From NCBI RefSeq assembly GCF_002140715.2, contig NZ_NGLE02000001.1, positions 3,314,001 through 3,378,000 of the forward strand: a stretch of DNA of 64,000 nucleotides, read 5' to 3'. Shown piece by piece: positions 9,438 to 17,966 of the stretch (position 1 is the first letter of the stretch; every line of letters starts with the position of its first letter). This stretch comes from Enterococcus sp. 4G2_DIV0659 (lineage in GTDB: Bacteria; Bacillota; Bacilli; Lactobacillales; Enterococcaceae). The position numbers were made by a program, and so were the translations under genes. A model generated the notes under the pieces. It was not told where the DNA came from and did no database searches. It saw only the letters and a list, made by a program, of their open reading frames with translations.

Positions 9438-11804
9438 ATGAATACAAGAATTTTAACTACATTGGGATTTGATACAGTCAAACAACTAATCGCTCAGTAT
9501 GTGGTTACAGCCCAAGGATTGGAAGAAGTTGAAATACTAGCACCCACAAACGATAGAACAAGTATTCAATCTTGGTTAAAAGAGACAGAAGATGGATTGA
9601 AAATTCAACGATTACGTGGCGGAATCCCAATTCCTAAATTAGAAAACATCCGTCCCCATATGAAACGTATCGAAATCGGAGCTGATTTAAATGGGGTTGA
9701 ATTGGCACAAGTGGGACGAGTTCTGTCAACAACATCTGAAGTCATTCGATTTTTTAATGATTTAAAAGATAGCGAAATAGAATTATTGCGACTTTTTTCT
9801 TGGATTGAACAATTGATCGTTTTACCTGAATTGAATCGTCGTCTAAAAGAATCGATCGACGAAGATGGCCGAGTGACCGATGAAGCATCTCCAGAATTAA
9901 AAATCATTCGCAATAATATTCGTAGAAGTGAACAAACAATCCGTGAGCAATTAGATGGTATCGTTCGAGGAAAAAATGCTAAATATTTAAGCGATGCGAT
10001 CGTCACAATGCGAAATGAACGATACGTAATTCCAGTCAAACAAGAATACAAAAGTGTTTTCGGTGGCGTTGTGCATGATCAAAGTGCTTCAGGGCAAACA
10101 TTGTTTGTCGAACCAAAACAAATTGTTGAACTGAACAATCGACTAAGACAACATCAAATCTCAGAACGCAATGAAATAGAACGGATACTATCTGAGTTAT
10201 CTGCTGAATTAGTTCCTCACAGAAATGATATTTTGCATAATGCTTATGTTATTGGCAAGTTAGATTTCGTCAATGCCAAGGCTCGTTTTGGAAAAGAATT
10301 AAAAGCAATTGTACCTGAACTAAACGAAGAAAACCACATATACTTTAAACAGGCAAGACATCCATTGTTAGATCAAGAGAAAGCTGTTGCCAATGATATT
10401 ACCATTGGCAAAGACTATCAAGCGATAGTCATTACAGGTCCTAATACTGGGGGAAAAACAATTACCTTAAAAACTTTAGGATTACTTCAATTGATGGGAC
10501 AATCAGGTTTACCTATCCCTGCTGGAGAAGAAAGTCAGATGGGGATTTTTGATGAGATATTCGCTGATATTGGTGATGAGCAGTCAATTGAACAAAGTCT
10601 AAGTACATTTTCTTCTCATATGACAAATATTGTTGATGTTTTAAACAAAGTTGATAGTCATAGTCTCGTATTATTTGACGAACTAGGTGCTGGAACTGAT
10701 CCGCAAGAAGGAGCTGCTTTAGCGATTTCCATTTTGGATGCGTTAGGCAGTAAAAGTGCTTATGTAATGGCTACAACCCATTATCCAGAATTAAAAGTTT
10801 ATGGGTATAATCGTTCAGGTACGATTAATGCGAGTATGGAATTTGATGTTGATACTTTAAGCCCAACCTATCGTTTATTAATCGGTGTTCCTGGCCGAAG
10901 CAATGCCTTTGAAATTTCGAAACGTTTAGGGTTAGACAATACGATTATCAATGAAGCAAAGCAAATCATGGACGGAGAAAGCCAAGACTTAAATGAAATG
11001 ATTGCTGATTTGGAAAATCGCCGGAAAATGGCAGAAACAGAATATTTAGAAGTACGACATTATGTAGATGAGTCAGAACGTTTGTATAATGAATTGAAGG
11101 AAGCTTATAGCTACTTTTTCGATGAACGGGAAAAAGAAATGGCTAAAGCCCGTCAAAAAGCAAATGAACTTGTGGCTCAAGCCGAAGAAGAAGCTGGGAG
11201 TATTATTTCGGATATCCGTAAAATGCAGCTAAGTAATGGTGCTCAAGGTGGAGTGAAAGAACATCAGCTAATTGATGCAAAATCAAAATTATCTAATCTT
11301 CATCAAGCAGAAGCCAGTTTAGAAAAAAATAAAGTCTTGAAAAAAGCAAAAGAGCAAAAGAAACTAAAAGTAGGCGATGAAGTACTCGTCAATACTTATG
11401 GACAAAGAGGCACCCTACTACGCAAATCTGGAGAACATGAATGGCAAGTTCAGTTAGGTATTTTAAAAATGACTGTAGATGAAAGTGATATGACACCAGT
11501 TGCTCCAGCAAAAGAGCCGAAACAACGTGTGACATCCGTTCGTTCAAGTGAGAGTAGTCATGTGGCAAACCAATTGGATTTACGAGGAAAGCGTTATGAA
11601 GAAGCATTGGCAGAAGTAGATCAATATTTGGATGCTGCTATTTTGGCAGGGTATCCTCAAGTGACGATTGTCCATGGGAAAGGAACTGGCGCACTTAGAA
11701 CGGGGATTACAGATTATTTAAAAAATCATCGTAGTGTCAGCAGTTATGAGTTTGCCCCTGGAAATCAAGGTGGGAACGGCGCAACAATTGTAAAATTCAA
11801 ATAG
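9438..11804 (+). CDS. mutS2: Endonuclease MutS2
   Basis: MutS2 suppresses homologous recombination and, in B. subtilis, acts on collided ribosomes. It is not a mismatch-repair protein. The frame is open from 9399, but AGAAGG lies 7 nt before the ATG at 9438, giving a 788-residue product typical of the family. The core and clamp occupy the N-terminal half. The ATPase domain carries Walker A GPNTGGKT (about 334-341) and Walker B LVLFDELGAGTDP. A Lys/Glu-rich coiled region follows, and a C-terminal Smr nuclease domain carries LDLRGKRYEEA and HGKGTGALR. It is the last gene of the zapA-cvpA-mutS2 cluster. Confidence 0.96.
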   Translation: MNTRILTTLGFDTVKQLIAQYVVTAQGLEEVEILAPTNDRTSIQSWLKETEDGLKIQRLRGGIPIPKLENIRPHMKRIEIGADLNGVELAQVGRVLSTTSEVIRFFNDLKDSEIELLRLFSWIEQLIVLPELNRRLKESIDEDGRVTDEASPELKIIRNNIRRSEQTIREQLDGIVRGKNAKYLSDAIVTMRNERYVIPVKQEYKSVFGGVVHDQSASGQTLFVEPKQIVELNNRLRQHQISERNEIERILSELSAELVPHRNDILHNAYVIGKLDFVNAKARFGKELKAIVPELNEENHIYFKQARHPLLDQEKAVANDITIGKDYQAIVITGPNTGGKTITLKTLGLLQLMGQSGLPIPAGEESQMGIFDEIFADIGDEQSIEQSLSTFSSHMTNIVDVLNKVDSHSLVLFDELGAGTDPQEGAALAISILDALGSKSAYVMATTHYPELKVYGYNRSGTINASMEFDVDTLSPTYRLLIGVPGRSNAFEISKRLGLDNTIINEAKQIMDGESQDLNEMIADLENRRKMAETEYLEVRHYVDESERLYNELKEAYSYFFDEREKEMAKARQKANELVAQAEEEAGSIISDIRKMQLSNGAQGGVKEHQLIDAKSKLSNLHQAEASLEKNKVLKKAKEQKKLKVGDEVLVNTYGQRGTLLRKSGEHEWQVQLGILKMTVDESDMTPVAPAKEPKQRVTSVRSSESSHVANQLDLRGKRYEEALAEVDQYLDAAILAGYPQVTIVHGKGTGALRTGITDYLKNHRSVSSYEFAPGNQGGNGATIVKFK

Positions 11805-11805
11805 A

Positions 11806-11824
11806 TGCTTACCTTTAGTAAGCA
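11806..11824. other. Short hairpin after mutS2
   Basis: TGCTTAC and GTAAGCA form a perfect 7-bp stem with a 5-nt loop directly after the mutS2 stop codon. No T-run follows, so it may slow or protect transcripts rather than end them. Confidence 0.35.
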
Positions 11825-11830
11825 GATAAC

Positions 11831-11859
11831 TAGTCGTGTGAACAGACGAGTGCTATAAT
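11831..11859 (+). promoter_or_regulatory. Probable trxA promoter
   Basis: A perfect TATAAT at 11854-11859 lies 35 nt before the trxA start. The hexamer 17 bp upstream (TAGTCG, 11831-11836) is a weak -35. AGGAGG follows at 11881. Confidence 0.5.
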
Positions 11860-11893
11860 AACTTTAGGTTCAAATAAGTAGGAGGTTTACGGT

Positions 11894-12208
11894 ATGACAC
11901 AAGTAATTACAGATAAAGACTTTGCACAAGAAACAGATAATGGGCTTGTTTTGATCGATTTTTGGGCAACATGGTGTGGTCCTTGCCGCATGCAAGCACC
12001 AATTCTAGAACAATTGAGCGAAGAATATGATGAAAATGAAGTAAAAATCGCAAAAATGGATGTAGATGAAAATCCAGCAACGCCAGCTTCATTTGGTATT
12101 ATGAGTATTCCAACGTTATTGTTGAAAAAAGACGGAGAAGTTGTAGAAAAAGCCGTCGGAGTTCATTCAAAAGAGCAATTACGTGCATTGATCGACAAAC
12201 ATTTGTAA
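11894..12208 (+). CDS. trxA: Thioredoxin
   Basis: General cytoplasmic disulfide reductase, recycled by thioredoxin reductase. The 104 residues match the standard single-domain length. The redox motif WCGPC lies at 27-31, with active cysteines C28 and C31. The cis-proline is in SIPTLLL near 76. AGGAGG is 8 nt before the ATG. It has its own promoter and is followed by a terminator, so it is probably transcribed alone, although it follows mutS2 as in many lactobacilli and enterococci. Confidence 0.97.
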   Translation: MTQVITDKDFAQETDNGLVLIDFWATWCGPCRMQAPILEQLSEEYDENEVKIAKMDVDENPATPASFGIMSIPTLLLKKDGEVVEKAVGVHSKEQLRALIDKHL

Positions 12209-12270
12209 AAAATGGATGAAACTCAAGTAGCAGAAACTAATTGATACGTTGATTTATCTAAAATTTATGT

Positions 12271-12316
12271 GATTGGGATATGACTTTATGAGTCATGTCT
12301 CAATCCTATTTTTTAT
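12271..12316 (+). terminator. Terminator after trxA
   Basis: The arms are GATTGGGATATGACT and AGTCATGTCTCAATC, with a 4-5-nt loop and two mismatches. A T-rich tail follows. Confidence 0.8.
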
Positions 12317-12334
12317 GTTTAAAAGGAGAGAAAA

Positions 12335-12343
12335 TGGTATAAT
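12335..12343 (+). promoter_or_regulatory. Extended -10 promoter of uvrC
   Basis: TGGTATAAT is an extended -10 box with a perfect hexamer at 12338-12343. It is 31 nt before the uvrC ATG and just after the trxA terminator. The box sits inside a small palindrome (GGTAT..ATACC), which could be chance. Confidence 0.55.
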
Positions 12344-12373
12344 ATACCGTATCAAGCAAAGAAAGGAAGTATT

Positions 12374-14176
12374 ATGAACGAAAAAATCAAAAATAAATTA
12401 GCATTGCTTCCTGATCAACCAGGCTGTTACTTGATGAAAGACAAAAATGGAACAATCATTTATGTTGGGAAAGCCAAAGTGCTAAAAAACCGCGTACGCT
12501 CTTATTTTACTGGCAGTCATGATACTAAAACAGAACGGCTTGTTAGTGAAATTGAGGATTTTGAATATATTGTAACAGAATCAAATATTGAGGCACTCCT
12601 TTTAGAAATCAATTTGATTCACAAAAATGATCCTAAATATAATATCATGTTGAAAGATGATAAAAGTTACCCATTTATCAAAATTACAAATGAAGATTAT
12701 CCTCGCTTATTGATTACTCGTAAAGTTGTGAAAGACAAAGCGTTATATTTTGGACCGTATCCAGATGTTGGTGCAGCCAACGAAACAAAGCGTTTACTTG
12801 ATCGACTTTTTCCATTAAGAAAATGCCGAGTATTGCCTAAAGAAGTTTGTTTGTATTATCACATGGGTCAGTGTTTAGCTCCTTGTGTATTCGATATTCC
12901 TAAAGCAACATACAAAGAAATGGTGGGAGAAATTAAACGATTTCTCAACGGTGGTCATCCAGTTATTCAAGAAGAATTAGAGAAAAAAATGGCGGATGCT
13001 GCAGAAAATATGGAGTTTGAGAAAGCGGCTGAATACCGGGATCAGATTAAAGCGATTGAGACAGTCATGACGCGTCAGAAAATGACAAATGCTGATTTAG
13101 TCGATCGAGATGTTTTTGGTTATGCAGTTGATAAAGGCTGGATGTGTGTACAAGTATTCTTTGTTCGCCAAGGGAAACTGATTGAACGAGATGTCTCCAT
13201 TTTTCCGATTTACAATGAAGAAGAAGAAGATTTCCTAACGTTTATTGGTCAATTTTATCAAGAAAACGAGCATTTTATTCCAAAAGAGGTCTTAATTCCG
13301 GATAACATAGATATTGCAAGTGTAGAAGCGATGTTGGAAACGAAAGTCTTACAACCCCAAAGAGGAGAGAAAAAGAAATTAGTCAAGCTTGCTGGTAAAA
13401 ATGCAACAGTTGCTTTACAAGAGAAATTTGATTTAATTGTACGTAAACAAGAACGAACAATTGGAGCAGTTGAAAAATTAGGAAATGCGATGAATATTCC
13501 AGCTCCTATAAGAATTGAAGCATTTGATAACTCCAATATTATGGGAACAGATCCTGTTTCAGCAATGGTTGTTTTTATTGATGGACGACCAGATAAGAAA
13601 GAATATCGAAAATATAAGATAAAGACTGTAAAAGGACCAGATGATTATGCATCAATGAGAGAAGTTATTTACCGTCGATATTCTCGCGTATTAAAGGAAA
13701 ATTTACCATTTCCTGACTTGATTGTAATTGATGGGGGGAAAGGACAAATCGATGCAGCCAAAGAAGTGTTGGATAATCAGCTAGGATTAGATATCCCAAT
13801 TGCAGGATTAGCCAAAAATGATAAGCATAAAACAAGCGAACTTCTTTTTGGACCTAATTTAGAGGTTATTCCTTTAGAAAGAAATTCACAAGAATTCTTT
13901 TTACTGCAGCGGATTCAAGATGAAGTTCATCGATTTGCCATTACATTTCACCGCCAATTACGAAGTAAAAATAGTTTTGCCTCTCGCTTAGATGATATAG
14001 AAGGCTTAGGTCCAAAACGGAAAAAAGAACTATTAAAACAATTTAAATCCTTAAAAAACATCACAGCGGCTTCTATAGAAGAATTAAATGCATCTGGGTT
14101 GCCAAAAAATGTGGCTAAAAATGTGTATGACCATTTACATCAAAGTGAATCTGATATGAGAAATGATTCACAATGA
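12374..14176 (+). CDS. uvrC: Excinuclease ABC subunit C
   Basis: UvrC makes both incisions around bulky DNA lesions after handover from UvrA/UvrB. The 600 residues are the normal length. Domains: GIY-YIG nuclease (about 12-95, with PGCYLMKD and IIYVGKA); a cysteine cluster around [12 protein letters not shown] and CLAPC (about 150-171); the UVR motif that binds UvrB (about 200-235, [14 protein letters not shown]); the RNase H-like 5' incision domain (about 375-540); and a C-terminal double helix-hairpin-helix ([16 protein letters not shown]). A GAAAGGAAG ribosome binding site precedes it. It is flanked by terminators. Confidence 0.97.
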   Translation: MNEKIKNKLALLPDQPGCYLMKDKNGTIIYVGKAKVLKNRVRSYFTGSHDTKTERLVSEIEDFEYIVTESNIEALLLEINLIHKNDPKYNIMLKDDKSYPFIKITNEDYPRLLITRKVVKDKALYFGPYPDVGAANETKRLLDRLFPLRKCRVLPKEVCLYYHMGQCLAPCVFDIPKATYKEMVGEIKRFLNGGHPVIQEELEKKMADAAENMEFEKAAEYRDQIKAIETVMTRQKMTNADLVDRDVFGYAVDKGWMCVQVFFVRQGKLIERDVSIFPIYNEEEEDFLTFIGQFYQENEHFIPKEVLIPDNIDIASVEAMLETKVLQPQRGEKKKLVKLAGKNATVALQEKFDLIVRKQERTIGAVEKLGNAMNIPAPIRIEAFDNSNIMGTDPVSAMVVFIDGRPDKKEYRKYKIKTVKGPDDYASMREVIYRRYSRVLKENLPFPDLIVIDGGKGQIDAAKEVLDNQLGLDIPIAGLAKNDKHKTSELLFGPNLEVIPLERNSQEFFLLQRIQDEVHRFAITFHRQLRSKNSFASRLDDIEGLGPKRKKELLKQFKSLKNITAASIEELNASGLPKNVAKNVYDHLHQSESDMRNDSQ

Positions 14177-14187
14177 TTTTGGGAAAT

Positions 14188-14228
14188 AAAAACTAAAGTT
14201 ATTTCGTTGATTTTAGTTTTTATTTTCA
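14188..14228 (+). terminator. Terminator after uvrC
   Basis: AAAAACTAAA and TTTAGTTTTT form a 10-bp A/T-rich stem ending in a T-rich run. Confidence 0.65.
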
Positions 14229-14306
14229 TTTTATTATCTAGTGGAGAGTAAAAAAATGTTTGACATAGAAAGTCTGTAAGGATACTCTAGTATTATAATT
14301 TAAAAG

Positions 14307-14339
14307 AACGTTCGTTATTGAATTTAACTAACGTTCGTT
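14307..14339. promoter_or_regulatory. Two AACGTTCGTT repeats, candidate TetR-type operator
   Basis: Two identical 10-bp repeats start 23 bp apart, just downstream of TTGACA (14260) and TATAAT (14294-14299). Each has AACGTT at its core. The motif resembles sites used by TetR-family repressors, and its position after the -10 would suit repression of the ABC exporter. No TetR gene is present in this window. Confidence 0.5.
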
Positions 14340-14524
14340 GTAAGCTACTAAGTGGTCATTAAGTTGATCCTATAGAAATGTAAGATAAGGATAATTGTCT
14401 GAATATTTAGTAAAATAAACTTGCTGCAAATATATGATAAAATAGTGATGGACAAGTAAAGATTAAATTGACAGAAAGGATAGAATAAAGCGGAAATTTA
14501 GATTTTTAACTAGGAGGATGGGAA

Positions 14525-15424
14525 ATGTTAGAAGTAAAGAATTTGGTTAAAACGTTTGGGGACTATACAGCAGTGGATAATATATCTTTTGAAATTCCAG
14601 ATGGAAAAATTCTTGGATTGATTGGACAAAACGGAGCTGGTAAAACGACAACGTTCCGGTTAATTTTGGATTTTTTAACACAAGATAGTGGAACTGTATT
14701 GTGGAATGGTCATCAGTTAAGTGGGAAAGATTACAATGATATTGGCTACTTACCAGAAGAACGAGGGTTATATCCAAAAGTATCAATTCAAGATCAGCTT
14801 ATTTATTTTGCTGAATTAAGAGGCAAAACGAAAAAAGAAATTGAGCCTAAAATTGATGAATGGATGGAAAAATTCAAAGTCAAAGGCAAGAAGACGGACA
14901 AGGTAAAGTCACTTTCTAAAGGAAATCAGCAGAAAGTCCAATTAATAGCAACACTGATTCATGAGCCTAAATTGGTCATTCTAGATGAACCATTTAGCGG
15001 CTTAGACCCTGTGAATGCCGAACTTTTAAAAGATGGAATTATTGCCTTAAAAGAAAAAGGCTCATGCGTTATTTTCTCTAGTCACAATATGGATAATGTT
15101 GAAAAAATTTGTGATCATTTAGTGATGTTACGAAGTGGTAAAATGGTATTAAATGGCAAAGTTCATGAAATACGTGAAAGCTTTGGACGAACTAAAGTCT
15201 TTTTAGAATCGTCCTTAACTCCAAATGATGTCTTACCAATTGATGGTGTAAAATCAGCAATCAAGCGTACAGATGGCGTTGTTGAAATCACACTTGATGA
15301 TCCAAAAGCTGGAGAAGAAATATTTACTAAAGCCACACAATTTGGCTATATTCCGATGTTTAATCAACAACCACCAACGTTAGAAGAAATATTCAAGATG
15401 AAAGCAGGTGAACCAAATGAGTAA
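14525..15424 (+). CDS. ABC-2 type exporter, ATP-binding subunit (NatA-like)
   Basis: ATPase of 299 residues that should pair with the membrane protein encoded immediately after it. Walker A GQNGAGKTT is at about 34-42, the signature SKGNQQKVQ near 140, and Walker B LVILDEPFSGLDP near 155-167, with the switch His in SSHN. The C-terminal 80 residues form the DUF4162-type extension common in NatA/EcsA-like exporters. The substrate is unknown; sodium, antimicrobial peptides and drugs are all possible for such pairs. AGGAGG is 5 nt before the ATG. The upstream direct repeats suggest inducible expression. Confidence 0.85.
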   Translation: MLEVKNLVKTFGDYTAVDNISFEIPDGKILGLIGQNGAGKTTTFRLILDFLTQDSGTVLWNGHQLSGKDYNDIGYLPEERGLYPKVSIQDQLIYFAELRGKTKKEIEPKIDEWMEKFKVKGKKTDKVKSLSKGNQQKVQLIATLIHEPKLVILDEPFSGLDPVNAELLKDGIIALKEKGSCVIFSSHNMDNVEKICDHLVMLRSGKMVLNGKVHEIRESFGRTKVFLESSLTPNDVLPIDGVKSAIKRTDGVVEITLDDPKAGEEIFTKATQFGYIPMFNQQPPTLEEIFKMKAGEPNE

Positions 15425-16676
15425 ATTTTGGATTATAGCAAGTGATGTCTATAAAAAGAATATCAAATCTATTTCTTTTATCATTATGATGTTAGTTCCT
15501 GTTTTACTTATAGGCGTTATTTATCTAGCAGGTTCATTAGCAGGTGGATTTTCTGAAGAAACTAAAGTTGGTCTTGTGTCTGATAATCAAGCATTAGCCA
15601 CACAACTTGAGAAATCAAAAACGGAAGATTATACGTTTAAAGTAATAAAAAATCAAAAAGAGGCGGAAAAACAATTAAAAGATAAAGACATTGAAGCCTT
15701 TCTTGTCATAAATACGAAAACAGAACAGATTCAAGGGAATCTATATGCAGAATCTTCATTAGGAACAAAAACAGAATTAATGATAAATCAACTAATTGAT
15801 GGCGTGCAATCATCATTAAATGCAAGCAAATTGAATTTGACGGAAAAACAAGTAGAAAGCTTAAGCCAACCGGCCAGTTTTGAGAAGACCAAAGTCAGCT
15901 TTGATGAAAATGGAAAAATGAAGACGGGTCAAGACAATACAGCTATTCAGTCGGCATTATCCTTCGTGATTACTATTATTTTGTGGATGTTTATTGTGAC
16001 ATATGCCTCTATTATTGCTCAAGAGATTGCTTCTGAAAAAGGCACTCGAATCATGGAAGTCATTTTATCAAGTACCAAAGCCCAAACTCATTTTTATGGA
16101 AAATTAACGGGTGTTATTTTAGTAGCCCTTACTCAAATTGCTATTTATGCGGTTACAATAGGAGTCGGTATTAATCAATTAAAGAATTTAGATATGGTCA
16201 AAAATATCCTATCAGGATTAACAACAGCGAATATATTTGGAAACTTTTTAATTTTTACACTGATATTCTTTATGTTAGGAATATTAGTTTACTCAGTACT
16301 TGCTGCTTTGTGCGGATCTTTAGTGTCAAAACCCGAAGATACAGCTAAAGCAGTTCAACCAATTATTTATCTTGCGATGATTGGATATTTTATCGGTATT
16401 TCATTGGGAATAACTGATCCTCAAAATATCGTGATTAAAGTAACCTCTTATATTCCACTGATTTCATCGTTTATTATGCCGATTCGTTTGGCAAGTGAGA
16501 CAGTTACGGTTGCTGGTGCGGTTACCTCTGTAGTAATTCTTGTTGTTTTCGGCTTGTTGTTAACGATGTTTTCAGCAAAACTATATAAATCAAACGTATT
16601 GGTTTATAGTGAAGGCGGCGTCTGGAAATCATTGAAGCAGTCCATTTCGATTTTAAGAAATGAGCGGGAAAAATAA
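15417..16676 (+). CDS. ABC-2 type exporter, permease subunit (NatB-like)
   Basis: Membrane protein of 419 residues, starting at the ATG that overlaps the ATPase gene by 8 bp. An in-frame GTG 9 nt upstream is less likely. One N-terminal helix (about 20-42) is followed by a large extracellular domain (about 45-180). Five or six more helices follow (about 180-395), including ALSFVITIILWMFIVTYAS and the helix after QEIASEKGTRIMEVIL, which is the typical ABC-2/NatB coupling region. It acts with the upstream ATPase. The substrate cannot be told from the sequence. Confidence 0.85.
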   Translation: MSKFWIIASDVYKKNIKSISFIIMMLVPVLLIGVIYLAGSLAGGFSEETKVGLVSDNQALATQLEKSKTEDYTFKVIKNQKEAEKQLKDKDIEAFLVINTKTEQIQGNLYAESSLGTKTELMINQLIDGVQSSLNASKLNLTEKQVESLSQPASFEKTKVSFDENGKMKTGQDNTAIQSALSFVITIILWMFIVTYASIIAQEIASEKGTRIMEVILSSTKAQTHFYGKLTGVILVALTQIAIYAVTIGVGINQLKNLDMVKNILSGLTTANIFGNFLIFTLIFFMLGILVYSVLAALCGSLVSKPEDTAKAVQPIIYLAMIGYFIGISLGITDPQNIVIKVTSYIPLISSFIMPIRLASETVTVAGAVTSVVILVVFGLLLTMFSAKLYKSNVLVYSEGGVWKSLKQSISILRNEREK

Positions 16677-16749
16677 AAAAAGTTGACGGGGAAACAATTT
16701 AATCTGCTCTGCTGCATATATTTTGCCCCCGAATAATCAGCCAAAATAT

Positions 16750-16803
16750 ATAGGATTAGGTCAAGGGATAACTCGAATCGTTATGTCCTAGACCTAATCC
16801 TAT
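16750..16803. terminator. Bidirectional terminator between convergent genes
   Basis: ATAGGATTAGGTC (16750-16762) and GACCTAATCCTAT (16791-16803) form a perfect 13-bp stem. AGGGATAAC and GTTATGTCC extend it inward. It ends 2 bp before the lacI-type gene's stop codon and serves both converging transcripts. Confidence 0.7.
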
Positions 16804-16805
16804 GT

Positions 16806-17786
16806 TTATTGTTTTAAAGGAATCGTCGTTCTTTCGATAAGTTTTACGCTGATTTCACGCTCTGAAATCGTCTGATCATTTAATTGATTATGAATATAGA
16901 TAAAAGAATTTTCCGCTTGATGTTTAATGGAATAATCAACAGTTGTGATATGCATCAAGCGACTAATTTCACTATTATCAAATCCAATTACAGCGACATC
17001 GTCGGGGATGGTGTAGCCCAAGGTTTGGAGCTCAGAAATAAAGCCAGCTGCAACGGAATCTGTGTAAAAAGCCATTGCGTCAGTCTTGTTTGCCATTTCG
17101 TGCCATGTTTGCGCAATATTTCGACCATTGTCAATTCTGTTGTTGTCATGAAAGATCCATTCTTTCTTTATTGGAATCTGCTTATCCTTGTGAAAATCAT
17201 CGATTGCTCGTAATCTGGCTTTCGTATTTAGATTTTCAGAATTTCCTAGAACGTGACCAATAGACCGATAGCCACGCTGGAAAAGATAATTCAATGAACG
17301 TAAGTAACCAGAATAATGATCAACATAAGAAGAATAAATTCGATCGGAATCAATACGATGCCAAGTAGCAATAGGTCCGTAAATACTATAAGGTTCGATA
17401 ACTTCCCATTTATTCGCTCGAGTTAGAATAAAAATACCGTCTAATTGTTTATATTTCATCTGGTTTAATGCATCAATCTCTTTTTTCTTATCACCATCTG
17501 TAAAATATAATGTGACATAATAGTTGTATGTTTTAGCAATCGAAATGAAACTTTGCAGAAAAACACCTAACGGATCAAAAAATCCGTGTGCAAGAAAACC
17601 AATTGTCTTTGTTTCTCCACTTTGAAGATTACGTGCAATCAAATTTGGAGAATATGCCAGCGCTTCCATTGCATCGAGTACTTTTTTTCGACTTTCTTGA
17701 CTAACATAACCATTTCCTGAAATGACTCTAGAAACAGTGGATTTTGACACTTGAGCTTGTTTTGCTACATCGATGATTGTTGTCAT
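16806..17786 (-). CDS. LacI-family transcriptional regulator
   Basis: 326-residue sugar-responsive repressor. The N-terminal LacI helix-turn-helix covers about 2-50 (TIIDVAKQAQVSKSTVSRVI, then the hinge region with LAYSPNLIARNL). A periplasmic-binding-protein-like effector domain follows to the C-terminus, with the AVIGFDNSEISR segment. It is divergent from the GH4 phospho-glycosidase gene, with 180 bp between the starts. The intergenic region contains palindromes, so it most likely controls that gene and itself. The effector is probably a phosphorylated beta-glucoside or a breakdown product. GAGGCG lies about 7 nt before the ATG. Confidence 0.88.
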   Translation of the reverse strand: MTTIIDVAKQAQVSKSTVSRVISGNGYVSQESRKKVLDAMEALAYSPNLIARNLQSGETKTIGFLAHGFFDPLGVFLQSFISIAKTYNYYVTLYFTDGDKKKEIDALNQMKYKQLDGIFILTRANKWEVIEPYSIYGPIATWHRIDSDRIYSSYVDHYSGYLRSLNYLFQRGYRSIGHVLGNSENLNTKARLRAIDDFHKDKQIPIKKEWIFHDNNRIDNGRNIAQTWHEMANKTDAMAFYTDSVAAGFISELQTLGYTIPDDVAVIGFDNSEISRLMHITTVDYSIKHQAENSFIYIHNQLNDQTISEREISVKLIERTTIPLKQ

Positions 17787-17829
17787 AAGAACGCCTCGCT
17801 TATTAATAATCTCTGTTGTTCAAAAGCTG

Positions 17830-17859
17830 AACAACGTTTGTTACTTATTAAGTATAGCA
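17830..17859 (-). promoter_or_regulatory. LacI-type gene promoter with possible operator
   Basis: On the minus strand TGCTATACT (17851-17859) is an extended -10 box. Just downstream, 17830-17842 carries AACAA and TTGTT arms around CGT, a LacI-like pseudo-palindrome that would allow autoregulation. Confidence 0.45.
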
Positions 17860-17880
17860 TAAAAGAATTGAAAAAAGCGC

Positions 17881-17930
17881 TTGACATGGGAACATTCCCA
17901 CATAGTATCATAAAAATGTAAACGATGTCA
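17881..17930 (+). promoter_or_regulatory. GH4 gene promoter with operator in the spacer and cre-like site
   Basis: TTGACA (17881-17886) and TAGTAT (17903-17908) are 16 bp apart. The spacer contains TGGGAACATTCCCA (17887-17900), arms TGGGAA and TTCCCA, so a bound repressor would cover the promoter. ATGTAAACGATGTCA (17916-17930) fits the catabolite-responsive element pattern except for its last base. AAGCGCTT just upstream of the -35 is a second cre-like core. Confidence 0.65.
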
Positions 17931-17966
17931 GAACGTACTCTGAACAAAAAATCAGGAGGGAATCAT

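Larger units (their letters stand above)
14177..14524. other. Intergenic region with terminator and direct-repeat operator
   Basis: This 348-base gap carries the uvrC terminator (14188-14228), a TTGACA (14260-14265) followed by AT-rich -10 candidates (14281-14299), and two copies of AACGTTCGTT (14307-14316 and 14330-14339). An extended -10 (TGATAAAAT, 14435-14443) lies nearer the ABC gene. No ORF is visible. Confidence 0.6.

Noticed and set aside
9605..10051. 148-codon open frame on the minus strand inside mutS2
   Set aside because: It lies entirely within a conserved gene, is Ser/Arg/Ile-rich without domain features, and has no ribosome binding site of note.
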